A stretch of 60,000 nt of DNA from Symbiodinium natans (GCA_905221605.1 CAJNDS010000180.1:458501-518500); one strand, 5' to 3'; shown: positions 46,101-58,191, counted from the first letter of the stretch. Made by a program: numbers and translations. Notes: a model not told the origin generated them from the letters alone.

Positions 46101-49100
46101 CTTGCAGTGTCGCAAGTCTCTCAAGCAGTGACGTGCAGCCAATGGGTGTGGCGTCCCTGTCCGGCAGGCAGGAGGGCGCTCTAATTTGAAGGTGTCTGCT
46201 GCCAGACAAATCTTGTTTTTCCTTGCCACTTCTTTTGCAGATGGTTTTTTGGTGTAGGAGTTGTTTGCATGCAAGCGCGGCTCACCGCCGCCAGAGACGA
46301 ATCCAGCTTCCCTAATAACTGCCCCGAAGACCCGAAGACCTGCCTCCCTCAACCTTCCCCAGCCACGCCACAAGTGCCCTCCCCGGTAGGACTCGGCCCT
46401 AAACCTTTCCCTACCCTCACGCTTAACAGCTCGCTGCGCAACCTTTGGAGTCATCCAAATCGTGGGCCTGATCCCAGCACTTCTGACGGTGGGTCCGGAG
46501 CTCAGTCCTCTTTGCTAGTGCCTAAACCACCTCTCAGGTTCCTGCCTTGAGACCCGTGACCCTAAACCTTCCCTTACCAAAACTTTCGCAAAATATCCAA
46601 CACGCGGACCGAAGATATGTGCGTCTCCGCCAGGTGGTCCGGCGCTCAGTCTGATCTTGCAGCGCCTAAAACACCCTATCCTGCCCATATGCCCCAAATC
46701 GTCGCTTTTTCAGATTGTCACGCTCACAATCTTGCAGCTCAATCTCCGGAGTTATCACAAGCGCGGGGCGCGGGCACTCAATTTCGCCATGCGCTCCGGC
46801 GCCCAGATTGTTTTGTTCCAAGAAACATTCCTACACACTTTCCGCCAAACAGGTTTCTCAGGCTCATCAGTATTGGCAGTTCTTTCACTGTGTTTCTCAG
46901 GCCACACTGTGTTTCTCAGGCCACACAGCTAACTGAGCAGAGAATGCTCTCGGGCGGGGTTGCCATAGTGCCATAGCTGTTGCCCGTGGCATCCCCAGTG
47001 TTTGCCTCCTGCCACCGATGTCCCGAAGGGACTTGTCTTGACTGGTCCCTTCAAAAGGGTGTTGACTTTCGACCAACGGCCTTGCAGGACAAATGGGCGG
47101 ATCACAAGATGATGATTCAATATACACTGTACACGGGCTACAGTCCCGTCCCGTGCTCCCCGCGTGCACTCAGAATCGCGCCGGTGCCAGACTACGCAAA
47201 GCCGTCCGTGATCGACGACCATGCTTGGACCTCCACTCTGGAAGAGATGTGGCAGCTGCGCCGCCCTGCAGGTGACACATGGGAGGCTTTCATGTCAGCT
47301 CTGGACGCCTGTTTCAGAGCTGCTTTGATCTGCCACTTGCCCAGTAGTTCCAGACAGCGCAAGCAGCTCCAACGCCACGTTTGGTTCAGGTTCATATAAG
47401 CATTCCATGCCCCAGCCCGGAAATCGCCGTACATTCAAGCTGGCAAAACAGACTCCAAATGTTCTGGCGTCGCCGTGTCGAACACTGGAATAATGCTAGA
47501 AGTAGGCAAAACAGGGAACGCCTGCGCCGCCATTTGCAGCGTGACAGCCGCGACTTGTCATGCACTTTCCAACCCACAGCTTGCTGACTGCAGAAGCTGG
47601 ATTCAGCAAGCCGTTCACCTTGGGGAAGAGGCCGAAAGCGCGGTAACTTCGTCATGAAGACAGTGCCGTCTGGAAGCGTCTGGCTCGTTGTAAGATCAGC
47701 GCTCCTTTAACGGCCATCAAGTGGGTGAACCCATTGCAGGTGAAGAGATTATGCAAGCACTTTCGCAATACTGGCGAGGTGTCTGGCCTGCTCCCGAGCA
47801 GCTGTCCCTCCTGCAGCGCCTGGCCTCCCAGAGTCCTCCTGCCTTGCCTGCACTCACGCCCGAGATGCTGCGCCAGGCGGCCCGTAAACAGCACCTTTTC
47901 AAGCCCCCGGTATTGACGGCTGGCGCGGCTACGAGATTTCGCTCATGCCAGACGTGCTTCGCATCGAGGGCGGCCTGCCCTGGCCTGAACAGCTTAAGCA
48001 ATGGAAGCAAATCCATCACCAAAAGACTAATAAGGAGCCCGGTGCCCTTAAGTCCCTCCGCCCCATCAGCCTCAGTAGCACCTGGTATCGGCTCGGTTCT
48101 CCGCCCGTGTTCAGCAGCTTGCTTCCTGGATACAGCAGGTTATGCCGCCAGAACAACATGGTGCCATAAAGAAGAGAGGAGTTCACACTGCCCTTCTTGA
48201 GCCACTCGCCCAGCTCGAGCGGGGCCAGCTGACCGGCAGTCGGGGCCGTGCAGACGACGTCAGGTTCGTCGGCGCGGCGGACTTGGCCAAGGCCTTCGAC
48301 TCCATGGCCGCGAGTTGTGTCGCCGCCTTGCACCGTATGCACTTTCCCTCCAAAGTGCTGTAAGCCTTCAGCAGCGCGTGGTGTTATGCGCGGACAAGGT
48401 TGTGGGCAGCGTCCCTTGCTGCAACGTTCATTGCCTGCCACAGGAAGATTCCGCGTCTCCTGTGGCACTTTGTGCTGCATGTCCTTAGCGAGGCCATGAC
48501 TCGCATCAAGCTCAGGTTAGCTCCGCTTCTGGCAGGCAGCTCAACCGCATCTACGTGGACGATAGAAGCTGGTTCACCTCCACCTTGGAGCGCTGCTCCT
48601 CCGCAGCGCGCTTCTGGAAAGAAGAGCTCCGTCTCCTCCCCCTGACTGAAAATTGAAGCAAAGGCTGAGTTCGCTGCCACAGGTGGTGTTGCTCAGCAAC
48701 GTTCCCTCCAAAACATCCTCACCAATGCCCAATGCGCATACTGAGGGCACCGTGGTGGATAGGCCCAAGATCCTAGGCACTCGGCTGCAGCTGACCCGTG
48801 CCTGGACAGGGCCCTCGCACGACTAATCCTGGAGGTCACTCGTTTGCCTAGTGCAAGGTCCCAAAAGCTGAAATTCGCAAAAAGCTCCGGCGTGGTTCCA
48901 GCTAGGTGCATGCCAAACCCTTTGTGTCCTTTCACATGTGACCTCTGAGATGCACAGTTGCTGGACTGGAAATGTCCAGAACCAAGGGGCCATTGCTTTG
49001 GCCAGGCAATGGCTCAAACGTCAGGGTTGGGCAGAACATGTTCTGCCCTGCAGGGACAGGCTAAGGCTGGCGCATCACCGTCCGCACATCCGCGCCATCA

Positions 49101-52100
49101 CCACAGCACACTATGTGTCGCAGGCTCGTTATGCCTTCACGCAGCACAGATGCGTGTTCTGCCACTCGCTTGACTCCGGCCCAGAGCACGAGTGGCCATG
49201 CAAAGGACTCAGATCCACTACCCATGCCATGCCTGATTTGCTATTCAGGCAACTTGCGTGGCCTCGCCCGAGGCATGCAACAGATGTCGAGCTCAAGTCT
49301 TAAGTACTAGATACAACAACACTAGCAGCAGTCATGCTGACACTGCTGCGGAGGAGTTTGGATAGCTCCATCCCCCTGGGGGTGCCATGTGCCCCGCCTT
49401 CTGTTGCGATACAACTCCCCCGCAGGGGGACGTTTTCTTATCCACCAAAAGTGTTTTGGTTGAAAACTTGCTCTGCAATTTTTCTTCACGCCATGTTGTT
49501 TTTGCATGACTGTGGACTCATGTCTCTTGCAGGATGTTTGCGCTGAAGTTTTGGTTCAGCTGCTGCTGAAGTGATTCTTTTTGCCCACCCACCCACCCGG
49601 GGGATTGGGGCTTTGCCTCACTTGCGGGAGCCATGCTGGACAAACCTCACATGCAGGATGCAATGGACGTGACAACCCTTTGGCTTGCCCAGGGGAGATT
49701 TCTCATGTGACTTGCGGGATTTAGGCCGGAAGCTTGCAGGACTCCTATGCGCGTCATGCCCAGAGTGTTTCCTAACCCTTTGGCTTGCCCACGGATTGAA
49801 AAGAGCGCGTTCTTTTGTATTGGAATCTTCTGATAAATGAACTTATTCTGGATGGCGTGGTTTTACACTTTGCAGTGGATAAAGCTATCCCGCGACCAGG
49901 ATGCTGCAGACAACTTTTCTTCTTCTTCTTCTTCAGTCAATAATGGATAATGGAGATGGAATACGTAATGGTATGCATCGAACCATAAGTCTAGGAAGCA
50001 TTCGAGTGCATAGGGTGATGCAAAAAAATCATCTGTAAATCCTGGGGACGAGGAATACTGTGAGCAATATCCTTTCACGATTGCCTGGGACCTTCCAAAA
50101 GAGGCAAAAAGCATGAAACTGGTCAGTCCCGCGAAAGCCGGGGGGGGGGGGGGGGGGGGTGTAGCATATATATATATATATATACATACATACATACACA
50201 TACATATACATATATAGATGTAGATAGATAGATAGATATAGTCATAGCTACAATCAAAGAATCAGAAGAGCATGCTGCCTTAGTAGCCTTAGTAGGTGCT
50301 TATGGGAATCTCGCGGGTATCCTACTTGTTCCCTAGACCCCGAGGCCAGAGCCGAGGCCCTTAGCGTAGCTCCCTGGCATGGTCAACCTGGAGAACTACG
50401 CAGGGTGGATGGGTGGGGTGTAGGGTTGAGGGTTGAGGGTTGAGGGCTTAGGGATGTTTAGGGTTTAGGGTTTAGGGTTTAGGTTTAGGGTTTAGGGTTT
50501 AGGGTTTAGGGTTTAGGGTTTAGGGTTTAGGGTTTAGGGTTTAGGGTTTAGGGTTTAGGGTTTAGGGTTTAGGGTTTAGGATTGCTAAGACTTTCCGGCC
50601 AGGACATCATAGCCCGGATGCAAAAAAGGGTTTAGGGTTTAGGGTTTAGGGTTTAGGGTTTAGGGTTTAGGGTTTAGGGTTGGGTGGAGGGGTTCGGGTG
50701 AGAGGGATGCCTAGGGCTTACCAGGGGGGTTTTTAGGGGTTAGGGTTGGTGAACCCTTGGGAACATGCTGGCTTCGGCTTCTCAGCTGCAGAAGAGGCTC
50801 TATCTAGCGCTTGGTGACAAGATCCGGCCAGCGCAACATAGCGCAACAAAATCCTCGCAAAATGATTGTTAAAGCGGTATTGCATCACGTCTATTCCAGG
50901 AACAGAGCCCGGTTAAGATGCCTCTTGTTTACTTCTGTGTCCTCATGAGAATGCCTCACATCACGTCGGATGTTAGGGCCTTCGTTCGAAAGTCAGAACA
51001 TGTCCAACCACCAAAGAAGCCAAAGAAGGGCAAAACCCCAGGAGGGCGAGGCAGACGCCATCTTCTCCGACTCAAGCTACCCTTAAACCCAAACCCTCAA
51101 CTGACTGAGGTCAACATGTTCAGGCAGCTCCGTCTATTGGTGGGCACCTGCGTGGCAAGCATGGGGGCCCTCTTCTGGTCCATGGCCTCTTGCCGTCAGC
51201 TTTCAGCATAAGTACAGACATATTTCACATGTTGAAAATGCCTACATCTTACATAGAAGCCAGGTACATATGCTATAGGAAGGAAGCGCTTTCACTACAC
51301 GTTCATTATATGTTGCGCATGCTGCCAAGACGTTTTCGGCTTCGTACAGAATTTTTTATATGCTGTATACATGTATATAATATATATATATAGAAATAAC
51401 ACATTCATACGATACAATACGTAACTTTATATGCACACTTCAACTTTTACAAACATTTGTATGTATGTATATTTCTATTTGTATTTATACACATAAATTT
51501 ATTTAAATAGTTACTTGTCACACGATAGACACGCTTTTCTCTACTGCTACGCTACTGAAGACCTCCTGTGGACAAAAAGAGGTGCAACCAGCAAAGAAAA
51601 CCGACGTTTCTAAGTCAGGTGGAGGGTTTCCTGCTCAGGCTCAAGAAACAGCCAGAACATGCAGGATGTCCTGTTTAAGGCTCGAAGACATCGAGGTTTC
51701 CACAATTCTGCATCCCGAGCTCGAAAGATAACAATGCCGACGGACAACAAGAACCAACTCGCAAGTTGTCTCCAGAGGCGCATTGCCTCGGTTGCGAGTT
51801 CCCATGAAAGCATGGCACTGCAGGCGTAGCCCGTGGATGGTAGTGTAGAACCTTAAAAACCGGCGGCGGATTCTTCCAGCAGAAGCGCTTCCCACCAAAG
51901 GTAGCAACGGCGTGCGAGGGCGCACAGGGCCATCCCAGCAATCCCCACATGGGGGTTACGAACATGGGGACCCCCAATATAGATCCCCTAGTAGTAGGAT
52001 CCCCGTATAAGAAGGACCACAAAAAGGTATCCCAAATCTCGGAAACCCCCAAAACCCTACGAACAACGCGCCTACTCAGGCCCTACTCCTAAGCCCACAC

Positions 52101-54086
52101 GCAGGAAAATGCATAGCCTGGTAGCCCAGTGGTACCCCCAGTGCCTTTTTGGGCATTTCTAGGTGTCCGTAGAACCAACCCCCCCAAAAAGGTGCCCCTT
52201 ATTTGTTGTGTGATTCAAGATCGGATCAGCCTGAGGTTCTCCTGTGCCTCCTGAAGCTTGGCTTTGCGCTGGTCATTTGCCAAGCTCTGCAAGGCCGGTA
52301 GGAACAAAAAGATCGCTCAAGCGTCATAGCCCTAAAACACTCCTAAAACCCTATAGGGGATAGGATTCGGTCCCTGCTTAAGAGAGCCAGAAGAGGGTTC
52401 AGAAGGGGTTCCCTTTTAAGGATCCCCCTTATCCTACCTAGGACCCTAAACCGTATAGAGCCTCAACCCCAGCTTCTTGGAGTGCTGACAGAAAGGTGGA
52501 GCAGTTGAGCCTTTGGGGGCGTTTTCTGGGGGCGGAGTGCATGTTGTGACCATGCAAATGCAGAAGCAGCCACTTCTATGCATCACACAGCAACAGAAAA
52601 AAAGTGGAACCCTGAACCCTGAAACCTGAAACTTCCCCGCCAGGTTACATCATGGATGAGGCCCAGGACCTCTCCACGCGCCTCCAGATGAACAATCTTT
52701 ACGGTAGCTTCCTCAAAGCCTTTTACACCATCTTCGAGATTCCCGGTTGGATTTTGGGGACATTTTTTATCTTTTCCTCATTTTGGGGTTTCGAGGCGAC
52801 CCTAAATATAGAACTATTTTTTTCAGAGTGTTTTAATGGCCAACCCAGGATTACCCACAGTGGCTCCTGGCCTTCAAAGGTTCGACCGGTCATCGAGAAA
52901 GTAAGCCCCTGGTACGCCGTACTTTTTCTTACCTACATTGCTTTGGTGGTTTTTGCGGTGATCCGGATAGTGACGGCCCTTTTCCTGCAAGAGACGCTTT
53001 CGAATGCCGCGAATGATGCGGATATGCTGCTGGAGAATAGCCGGCGGCTGGCCAAAGACTACCAAGACAAGCTTCTCTACTGGTTTTGGCCATCTCTCCC
53101 TATCTCTCTCTCTCCCTCTCTCTCGTTCTCTCGCTCTCTCTCTCTCTCCTCACTCTCTCTCCCTTCTCTTTCTCTCCCACACTGCCCCTATTCTCCAAGT
53201 CTTCCCTCCCATGAAACCATGTGCCAGCTCTTCGACAGAGCCAGACGGGGGTTTCCGAAATTAGGTGTACCTTATTGGGGTCCTAATTCTATGGAGATCC
53301 TACTATTTGGGGGAATGTTTTAGGGGTCCCGTAGTTTCGTAAACCCCCATTGAGGCTTGAAGAGCTCTTCCAAGCTGCGGACAACGACGGTGATGGGAGC
53401 TTGACCCCGGATGAGTTTGTGGATGCGCTCAGCATTCCTGGGGTTCAACGCCACCTGGACTTGTTGAGTTTAGGGTTTAGGGTTGAAAGGGAGGATTCAT
53501 TGTTGGCCTTCCTTTGGGCTAAGGAAGATTAAGACAGGTGAGGTGGCCAGCTCGGAAATGATGGAGCCATGTGTTGAGCGCATGTCAAACCTTATACAGG
53601 CTTATATTGACAGACGACCCCTAAACCCTAAACCCTAAACCCTAAACCCTAAACCCTAAACCCTAAACCCTAAACCCTAAACCCTAAACCCTAAACCCTA
53701 AACCCTAAACCCTAAACCCTAAACCCTAAGCCGGCAGCCCCAAGCGCGGTCCTACAATTAAGAATCCGGAGTTGTTGAGACCCTGCAACGCGCCCTAAAA
53801 CCTTTCCATAAACGAGTTGCCTTCGTCCAGAGTTGCTGAAGACATCTGAGCCTCAGGCTACTTGACCATGCTGGATGTGCGTGTCCAAGACTGCCGTCCC
53901 CTCTTCGACATCCTGGATGATGGCGATGGGCAAATCACCATTGCAGAATTCTGCAAAGGGCTGATGCAGCTCAAGGGCCAGGCACGTGCCTTGGATATTG
54001 TCATGCTCACGCGGGAGAATGCGAAAATCGTGCGGGAGTGCCAAGAAATTCGCAAAGCCCTGGCACCTTTCCCGGACTTGCAGTAG
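40132..54086 (+). CDS. voltage-gated cation channel paralogue 4, EF-hand
   Basis: Start ATG at 40132 (40141 is also possible); exon 1 (40132-40557) is the most complete N-terminus, with SWFLSVLDLKFQQQEAVIRK, a Ser/Pro-rich linker and FIKGSLDAYMGIVVV. Further exons: 40742-40852 (S1), 41026-41121 (S2, YILDVLVRVLVLRSEWYYD), 41763-about 41837 (S3), about 42761-42833 (S4, GSIRVLKLVRIVRTLRIVK), 51110-51184 and 52236-52293 (S5), 52644-52737 (LQMNNLYGSFLKAFYTIF), 52849-53070 (pore THSGSW, S6), 53355-53449 (EF loop DNDGDGSLTPDE), 53857-54086 (second loop LDDGDGQITIAE, stop TAG). Eight of nine resolved donors are GC, the other GA, unlike the other copies. The S3-S4 intron (41838-42760) junctions are unresolved. 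Intron 42834-51109 contains a decayed LINE. The gene is the longest of the four because of this insertion. Confidence 0.83.
41905..42050. repeat. CATA/CATG microsatellite
   Basis: (ACATAC)n, (ATGC)n and (ATAC)n runs within the S3-S4 intron of channel 4. Also in this intron: a telomeric array with CCCCAAA variants (42126-42235) and a TA expansion (42349-42395). Confidence 0.93.
43531..49320 (+). mobile_element. decayed non-LTR retrotransposon (LINE), two partial copies
   Basis: Copy a starts near 43531 with a hydrophobic leader and a 2A-like GIEPNPGP (43662-43685), then an endonuclease start (ALNFAMRSGAQIVLFQET, 43802-43855). A 367-residue basic/acidic open frame (44204-45307) and a C2H2 finger (CPVC...H...H, about 45681-45765) follow. 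Copy b repeats the endonuclease start at 46720-46870 with the same ALNFAMRSGAQIVLFQET and continues through DKWADHKMM (about 47086), RPISLSS (about 48060), reverse-transcriptase motif ADLAKAFDSM (48277-48306) and YVDD (48552-48563), to a cysteine/histidine segment near 49150. Frames change repeatedly (the two RT motifs are in different frames), so neither copy is intact. Family: LINE with endonuclease and RT. The clade cannot be assigned. Confidence 0.8.
43662..43685 (+). other. 2A-like ribosome-skipping motif in LINE leader
   Basis: Encodes GIEPNPGP after CRE; the consensus is D-x-E-x-N-P-G-P and here the first position is G. A hydrophobic stretch (about 43566-43640) precedes it, as in other retrotransposon leaders where 2A-like sequences separate or sort the N-terminal peptide. 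Confidence 0.7.
49321..50407. other. LINE 3' flank and spacer inside intron
   Basis: No coding motif. CCCTTTGGCTTGCCCA occurs twice (about 49676 and 49776). TTC repeat at 49917-49936; poly-G plus TA run at 50141-50185; GATA run near 50217-50237. Confidence 0.6.
50408..50683 (-). repeat. telomere-type arrays (TTTAGGG)n
   Basis: Main array 50455-50580 and a second at 50628-50683, with degenerate GGGTTGAGGG units in front. Confidence 0.96.
52738..52848. repeat. palindromic intron, GA...AG
   Basis: GATT direct repeats at both junctions; ends CCCGGTTGG and CCAACCCAG are inverted repeats. It splits FE|I of the pore helix, where paralogue 2 has no intron. It happens to be open in frame, so a naive gene model would read it as exon. 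Confidence 0.8.
53085..53185. repeat. CT microsatellite in channel-4 intron
   Basis: CT-rich run at the start of intron 53071-53354; the intron ends with a family J palindrome. Confidence 0.9.
53619..53730 (+). repeat. telomere-type array (CCCTAAA)n
   Basis: About 16 units inside GC...AG intron 53450-53856 of channel 4, between the first EF-hand exon and the last exon. Confidence 0.96.
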
Positions 54087-56999
54087 TTGTCTTCAATGCG
54101 CGAAGAATGCCTGTGCAAAGACCTTGTGCCTTGTGCTTACGCTTCTCGAACCGAGACGTGGCCTCCTCAGGCAGTTCACAAGATCAGGCATGTTGTATAT
54201 GTGCCCTGGGGACGAAATGAACCCTAGAAGGGTTTATGGTTCATACACCTTAATAGGGATTATAGGGTATATGACCCCCAAGTTTAGGGTTCATCTGGTC
54301 CCCAAGGGGTGTGTAATGTTTCTTGCTCCCCTTCACTCCCGCTGTGCGCCTTGCGGCTGGCAGGCAAAGCCTGCATGAAGCGGTCGTGCGAACCGTGCGA
54401 CGTCTGCGCAAAGCGTGGTAAAAAGCGCCGAGCAGCCCTGCAGCGTGCTATGATTCCCCAGCAAGAACGGCTTGGTCAAGGGACTGAGGAAACATCGGAC
54501 CTTAGGGGGGAATGTATAGGGGCCACTTAGGTATGTGGCATATAGGGGCTCTATAAGATATATACATATATGACATATGATTATACATGGGGGTTATAGG
54601 GGAATAGTAAGGCTCCCTTCTAAAGGGGTCCCTCCTTATGTACCCCTTATCTTGAAGCCTTGGGGGTAAACCCTAAACCCTAATTAAGCCCTAAACCCGA
54701 AACCCTAAACCCTAAACCCAAAGCCCCGTCACCTCTTTGCTCAAAGCTTGGGCCAACAACGAAGCTCGGGCAGCGGAACCGCTGCGGCCTCAGCGCTCCC
54801 ACTATGCCCTGATACCCTGAGAGTAGTTAGGGTTTAGGGTTTGGGGTTTAGGGTTTATTTTGCAGGGTCGGCCCCACCACAAGCAAATTAAGCCTACTGG
54901 ATTTGATTTGTTTTCGTGCACGCAGTGCCCAAGGAAAAGCACTGGAAGCCATGGGGCGCCGCTCATGACTTTTCCATTCTTCTTCTACGCGATTTTCGTA
55001 GATGACAAAGGGAGGAAATGATGGGGCGAACTTGTACCTTCATACTTCTTGATAATGTTGTCCAACAAAACCCGGCACATGGAAACTCGGCAAGTAACGT
55101 GAACAAACTGTAAGGATGAGACGTTTCTCAAGGGACTACAGGAAGGACCCTGATAAGGGACCTTGTGAGTAATGTAGGGGCTAGTTAGGGGCTATCTAGG
55201 TATATTGTGAATTGATAATTTATAAGGTACATAGAGTTGTTGTATAGGGGATTATGATGAAGGGTCACTTCTAGTGGTCCATCCTTATATCCCTTAAGGT
55301 TTTTTGAACAGTGAGCTTTCGATCGAGGTTTCGGCGTTCTGCGACTATCAATGCAGTACACAGTCTGATGGATACGCGGAGGTTGGTCTGTTAAAATATG
55401 AGGCAAACCCCTCATACCACCCCCTCCCAAATGCGCAAGTGGAGGTAGCCTTGTTTTGGGAACCCCCCCCCCAAAAAAAAAAAAAAAACATATAACATCA
55501 GAATACTCTCTCTCTCTCTCTCTTTCTTTTTGTCTCTCTTTCTCTAGTTCTGTAGGTATGTAGCGGCCAGTATCCTAGCAGACATACACTATGCAGATTT
55601 AATCATATGTCTTGTTAACAATATTCATAATATTCATAGTATGAATAGTATTAATAGTCATAAGAATATGAAGAAAATCATATACACATGCAGGATTTTT
55701 GGGTTCTTCAGAGGGGGATGGTTCATGGGGGTAGGTACCTAGGGAAGCTTAGGGAAGGTTAGGGAGCTTTGGGTTACATACCCCCCCCTTGAACCCCCCC
55801 CACCCCACCCCTTCAGAACCCTATAATGGAAGGTTCAGGGTACTTATTAACCAATTATACCTGTACTTATAACCCACTTCTAAGCCCCCGAAGTGCCCTG
55901 TAATTTGAGTTATACGTGCAGTTATACCCTGAACCTTCAAGTACCCCCCGCCCCCCCAAGAACCCTATTGTAGGCTCCAAAGTCTGCATCCAAAGGTCCG
56001 CTTCCGCCCAGGGAGGCCGGGAGCTCTTGCGTTTTCTTGTGAAGTTTTAGGGTTCAGGGTTCAGGGTTCAGGGTTTAGGGTTTAGGGTTTAGGGTCTATA
56101 GGGTTTCGGCCGGCAAAAAAAGGTGACCAGCCATTTTTTCGAGTGCTGGGCTCCAAAGGGTTTATCTAGGGTTCTGGGAATAGGGTACGGGTAGGGCCTT
56201 GGCATAACTATTTCTGGAGAAGGTAGCTGTTCCCCCCCATATTTGTTATTCTTTTCTCCCTTATTGAAAGCTTCGAAGGCCCTTGGGCTACGCTGTAGCC
56301 ATATTCCCTCCCTCCCAAATGTTTAAAGCATCTTTGGCAAGTGTCACTTGAAGAAGATAAGTATGCCTTTACAGCTACTTCTAGGATATCATGTTCCACC
56401 GTGGGTTCTGTGTAGGGGTTTGGGGTGGCAGAAAGGAGGTCTACGAACATAGGGGACCCCTAAAATAGACCCCCTAAATAGTAGGATAGTAAGGGCCCCA
56501 ACAAGGTACCCCTAATATCGTAAACCCCCCTTTAGGCTTACAAGAGTCATGTTCAGCTGTCGGTTGCTCCGTGCTCAGCAGGTGCATTTTCTTGCGGCTC
56601 AAGTTGAGGAGTGAACGTGCCCCGAGAGGAGATGAAAGCGCACACGCACCTGGACTGTGGACTCTGGAGCCTGGTGATCTAGAGGCACACATATACACAC
56701 ATACACATATATATATATATATGTATGTATGTATGTATGAATACATACGCAGATCTATGTGGGCATACATTAAAAAAGTCTAGAATGGTTGCGACAGCCT
56801 TGCCACGGTGACAGCTCGAAATCGCCGCCAAGCATTGGGCGCCGTCGGCCCGCTGGGCCAGGTTGGTAGTGCGCTCAGCTTGTTCACAGACACCGGGGGT
56901 GTCCGAAGTTAGGGATACCTCATTGGGGTCCTTACTGTAAGGGAATCCGACGATATGTGAGGACTATAGTCGGGGTTCCTTACTTTTCCTTAACCCTCA
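54087..56999. other. 3' region after channel 4, no clear gene
   Basis: Family B element (54206-54304); a short Cys/Lys/Arg-rich coding-like stretch at 54360-54500 (CEPCDVCAKRGKKRR) that I cannot assign; two related elements at about 54525-54660 and 55140-55310 (family M, TAGGGGCTA/CCCTTCTA arms); a CT run at 55505-55550; family N element (55700-55820); family A element (55831-55945); family J elements (56438-56535 and 56897-57017). A coding-like stretch 56571-56681 is also unassigned. Confidence 0.4.
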
Positions 57000-57017
57000 A
57001 ATGGTTCTACGTTCTAG

Positions 57018-57246
57018 GCATCCGAAAATGGAACTCGATCCTCGGCAAGCATCGTGGCAACTCACTGGACTATTGCAGTTGCTGTGTTGCACGTCTCCGC
57101 TGCTGCACTTAGCCACACATCACCTGCAAACGGTGAAGAAAGAAATTTAGCTGGTCCTGCTTTGGGCGTGCCTGCGGAGACAGTACGACCTTTAAGAGGT
57201 GTACCCTTGGATACTTCGATCGTTCGAACCCGTGTCAACATTTCTT
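57018..57246 (+). CDS. possible exon, unknown protein
   Basis: Open frame ASENGTRSSASIVATHWTI... follows an AG|G acceptor at the end of a family J element and runs to a stop at 57246. Composition is protein-like (Ala/Val-rich helix then Pro/Arg) but I recognise no domain. An alternative frame is also open for 30 codons. Confidence 0.25.
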
Positions 57247-57989
57247 AAAATACAAGGACAAGACTCCTCCTTCTAAACTTGGTAGCCCACTGGCACCCTT
57301 TGCCCTTTGGTTGTTCAAGGGCCCCTTGCAAAGTAACCAACCCCAACAGCTCACTTCAGGGTCCACGGAACCAACACCCTAAACCCTCAACCCGTCAACC
57401 CTAAACCCTCAACCCGTGAACCTTAAACCCTAACCCTAAAACCTAAACCTCTCGCATATCCCGACGCAGGTTCATGCGCAGCTGCGATGAACTTGCACCT
57501 GCTTTTGAAGTGCTGCGGCAGCGTTCGCCACCCCTGTCAGCGAAGACACCCACGCCCAAGGCACGCGCAGAATTTAGATTGGCGTTTAGGGTTTATAAAC
57601 TATACCTTAAAGACGTTGTTCGTTGTTTGTATTAAACCTCTCGTATCTGATGCACCTTCAACACACTGCGGTGCCAGCATTGTGTTTATCTGCGCAGTTG
57701 AATATGTTTCAATGTAACTGGTCAGCTGATGGCTACAGAACCTTTTTGCTGATGCCTATATCCCTCAATTTGATTAGCTTGCCTGCTCAGAATTAGGCTT
57801 TAGTTCGTGTGGGGTTATCAATTAGTTGTAGCTGAAAAATCGACACGGTGATCTGCAAGCGAACTTACTAATGGAGCTGGCTCCTCAAATGTATCAACTA
57901 GATTGCGAATTTGTCAAACCTTGTTTTAGAATCGGAGTTGTAGGTTTCGGGTTTGGGGATTCTAATGCAGATCCGTGCAGTTGAAGTAG

Positions 57990-58094
57990 GTGGTTTGCAG
58001 CTTCTGCAAGCGGCGCTTTGCGAGCGGCCAAGCGCTGCAGTCGCACATCACCACCAAGCACGCCGAGGAGTGCCTGCCCTCGCACTGCTTGGAG
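57990..58094 (+). CDS. C2H2 zinc-finger exon of an unresolved gene
   Basis: Reads VCSFCKRRFASGQALQSHI and then TTKHAEECL: Cys-X2-Cys-X12-His-X4-His, a C2H2 finger with the usual hydrophobic spacing. It follows GTAG|G and is followed by a family A element (to about 58191) that is probably an intron. The next frame closes quickly, so the finger may be near the protein's C-terminus. It does not fit the channel genes. Role (nucleic-acid or protein binding) is inference from the motif. Confidence 0.5.
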
Positions 58095-58191
58095 GTTCAG
58101 GGTACTTGTTCATGTACTTTTAACCTACTTGCCTTAAGTGCCCTTATTACGGCCCTAAAAATTGGTGAATAAGTACCATGAACCTTCAAGT
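58092..58191. repeat. family A element after the zinc-finger exon
   Basis: Ends AGGTTCAGGGTACTTGTTC and GAATAAGTACCATGAACCTT are inverted repeats. It probably acts as an intron. Confidence 0.7.

Larger units (their letters stand above)
42834..51109. other. 8.3-kb intron of channel 4
   Basis: GC...AG intron between S4 and S5 exons (KT|VNMFRQLRLL). It contains the LINE block 43531-49320, a poly-G and TA microsatellite (50141-50230) and TTTAGGG arrays (50408-50580, 50628-50683). The stretch 42950-43530 has GGAAGATTGAAGATGCC-type inverted sequence near 43250-43300 and no gene. Confidence 0.7.

Noticed and set aside
52740-52848. Reading through this stretch as exon of channel 4 (it is open in frame)
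   Set aside because: The three paralogues have no such insertion; the ends are inverted repeats and GATT is duplicated, so it is better explained as an in-frame GA...AG intron.
53450-53480. HLDLL as the natural end of the EF-hand exon of channel 4
   Set aside because: Joining at 53449/53857 gives QRYLTMLDVRVQDC, which matches the paralogues; the HLDLL stretch is an imperfect duplicate at the intron start.
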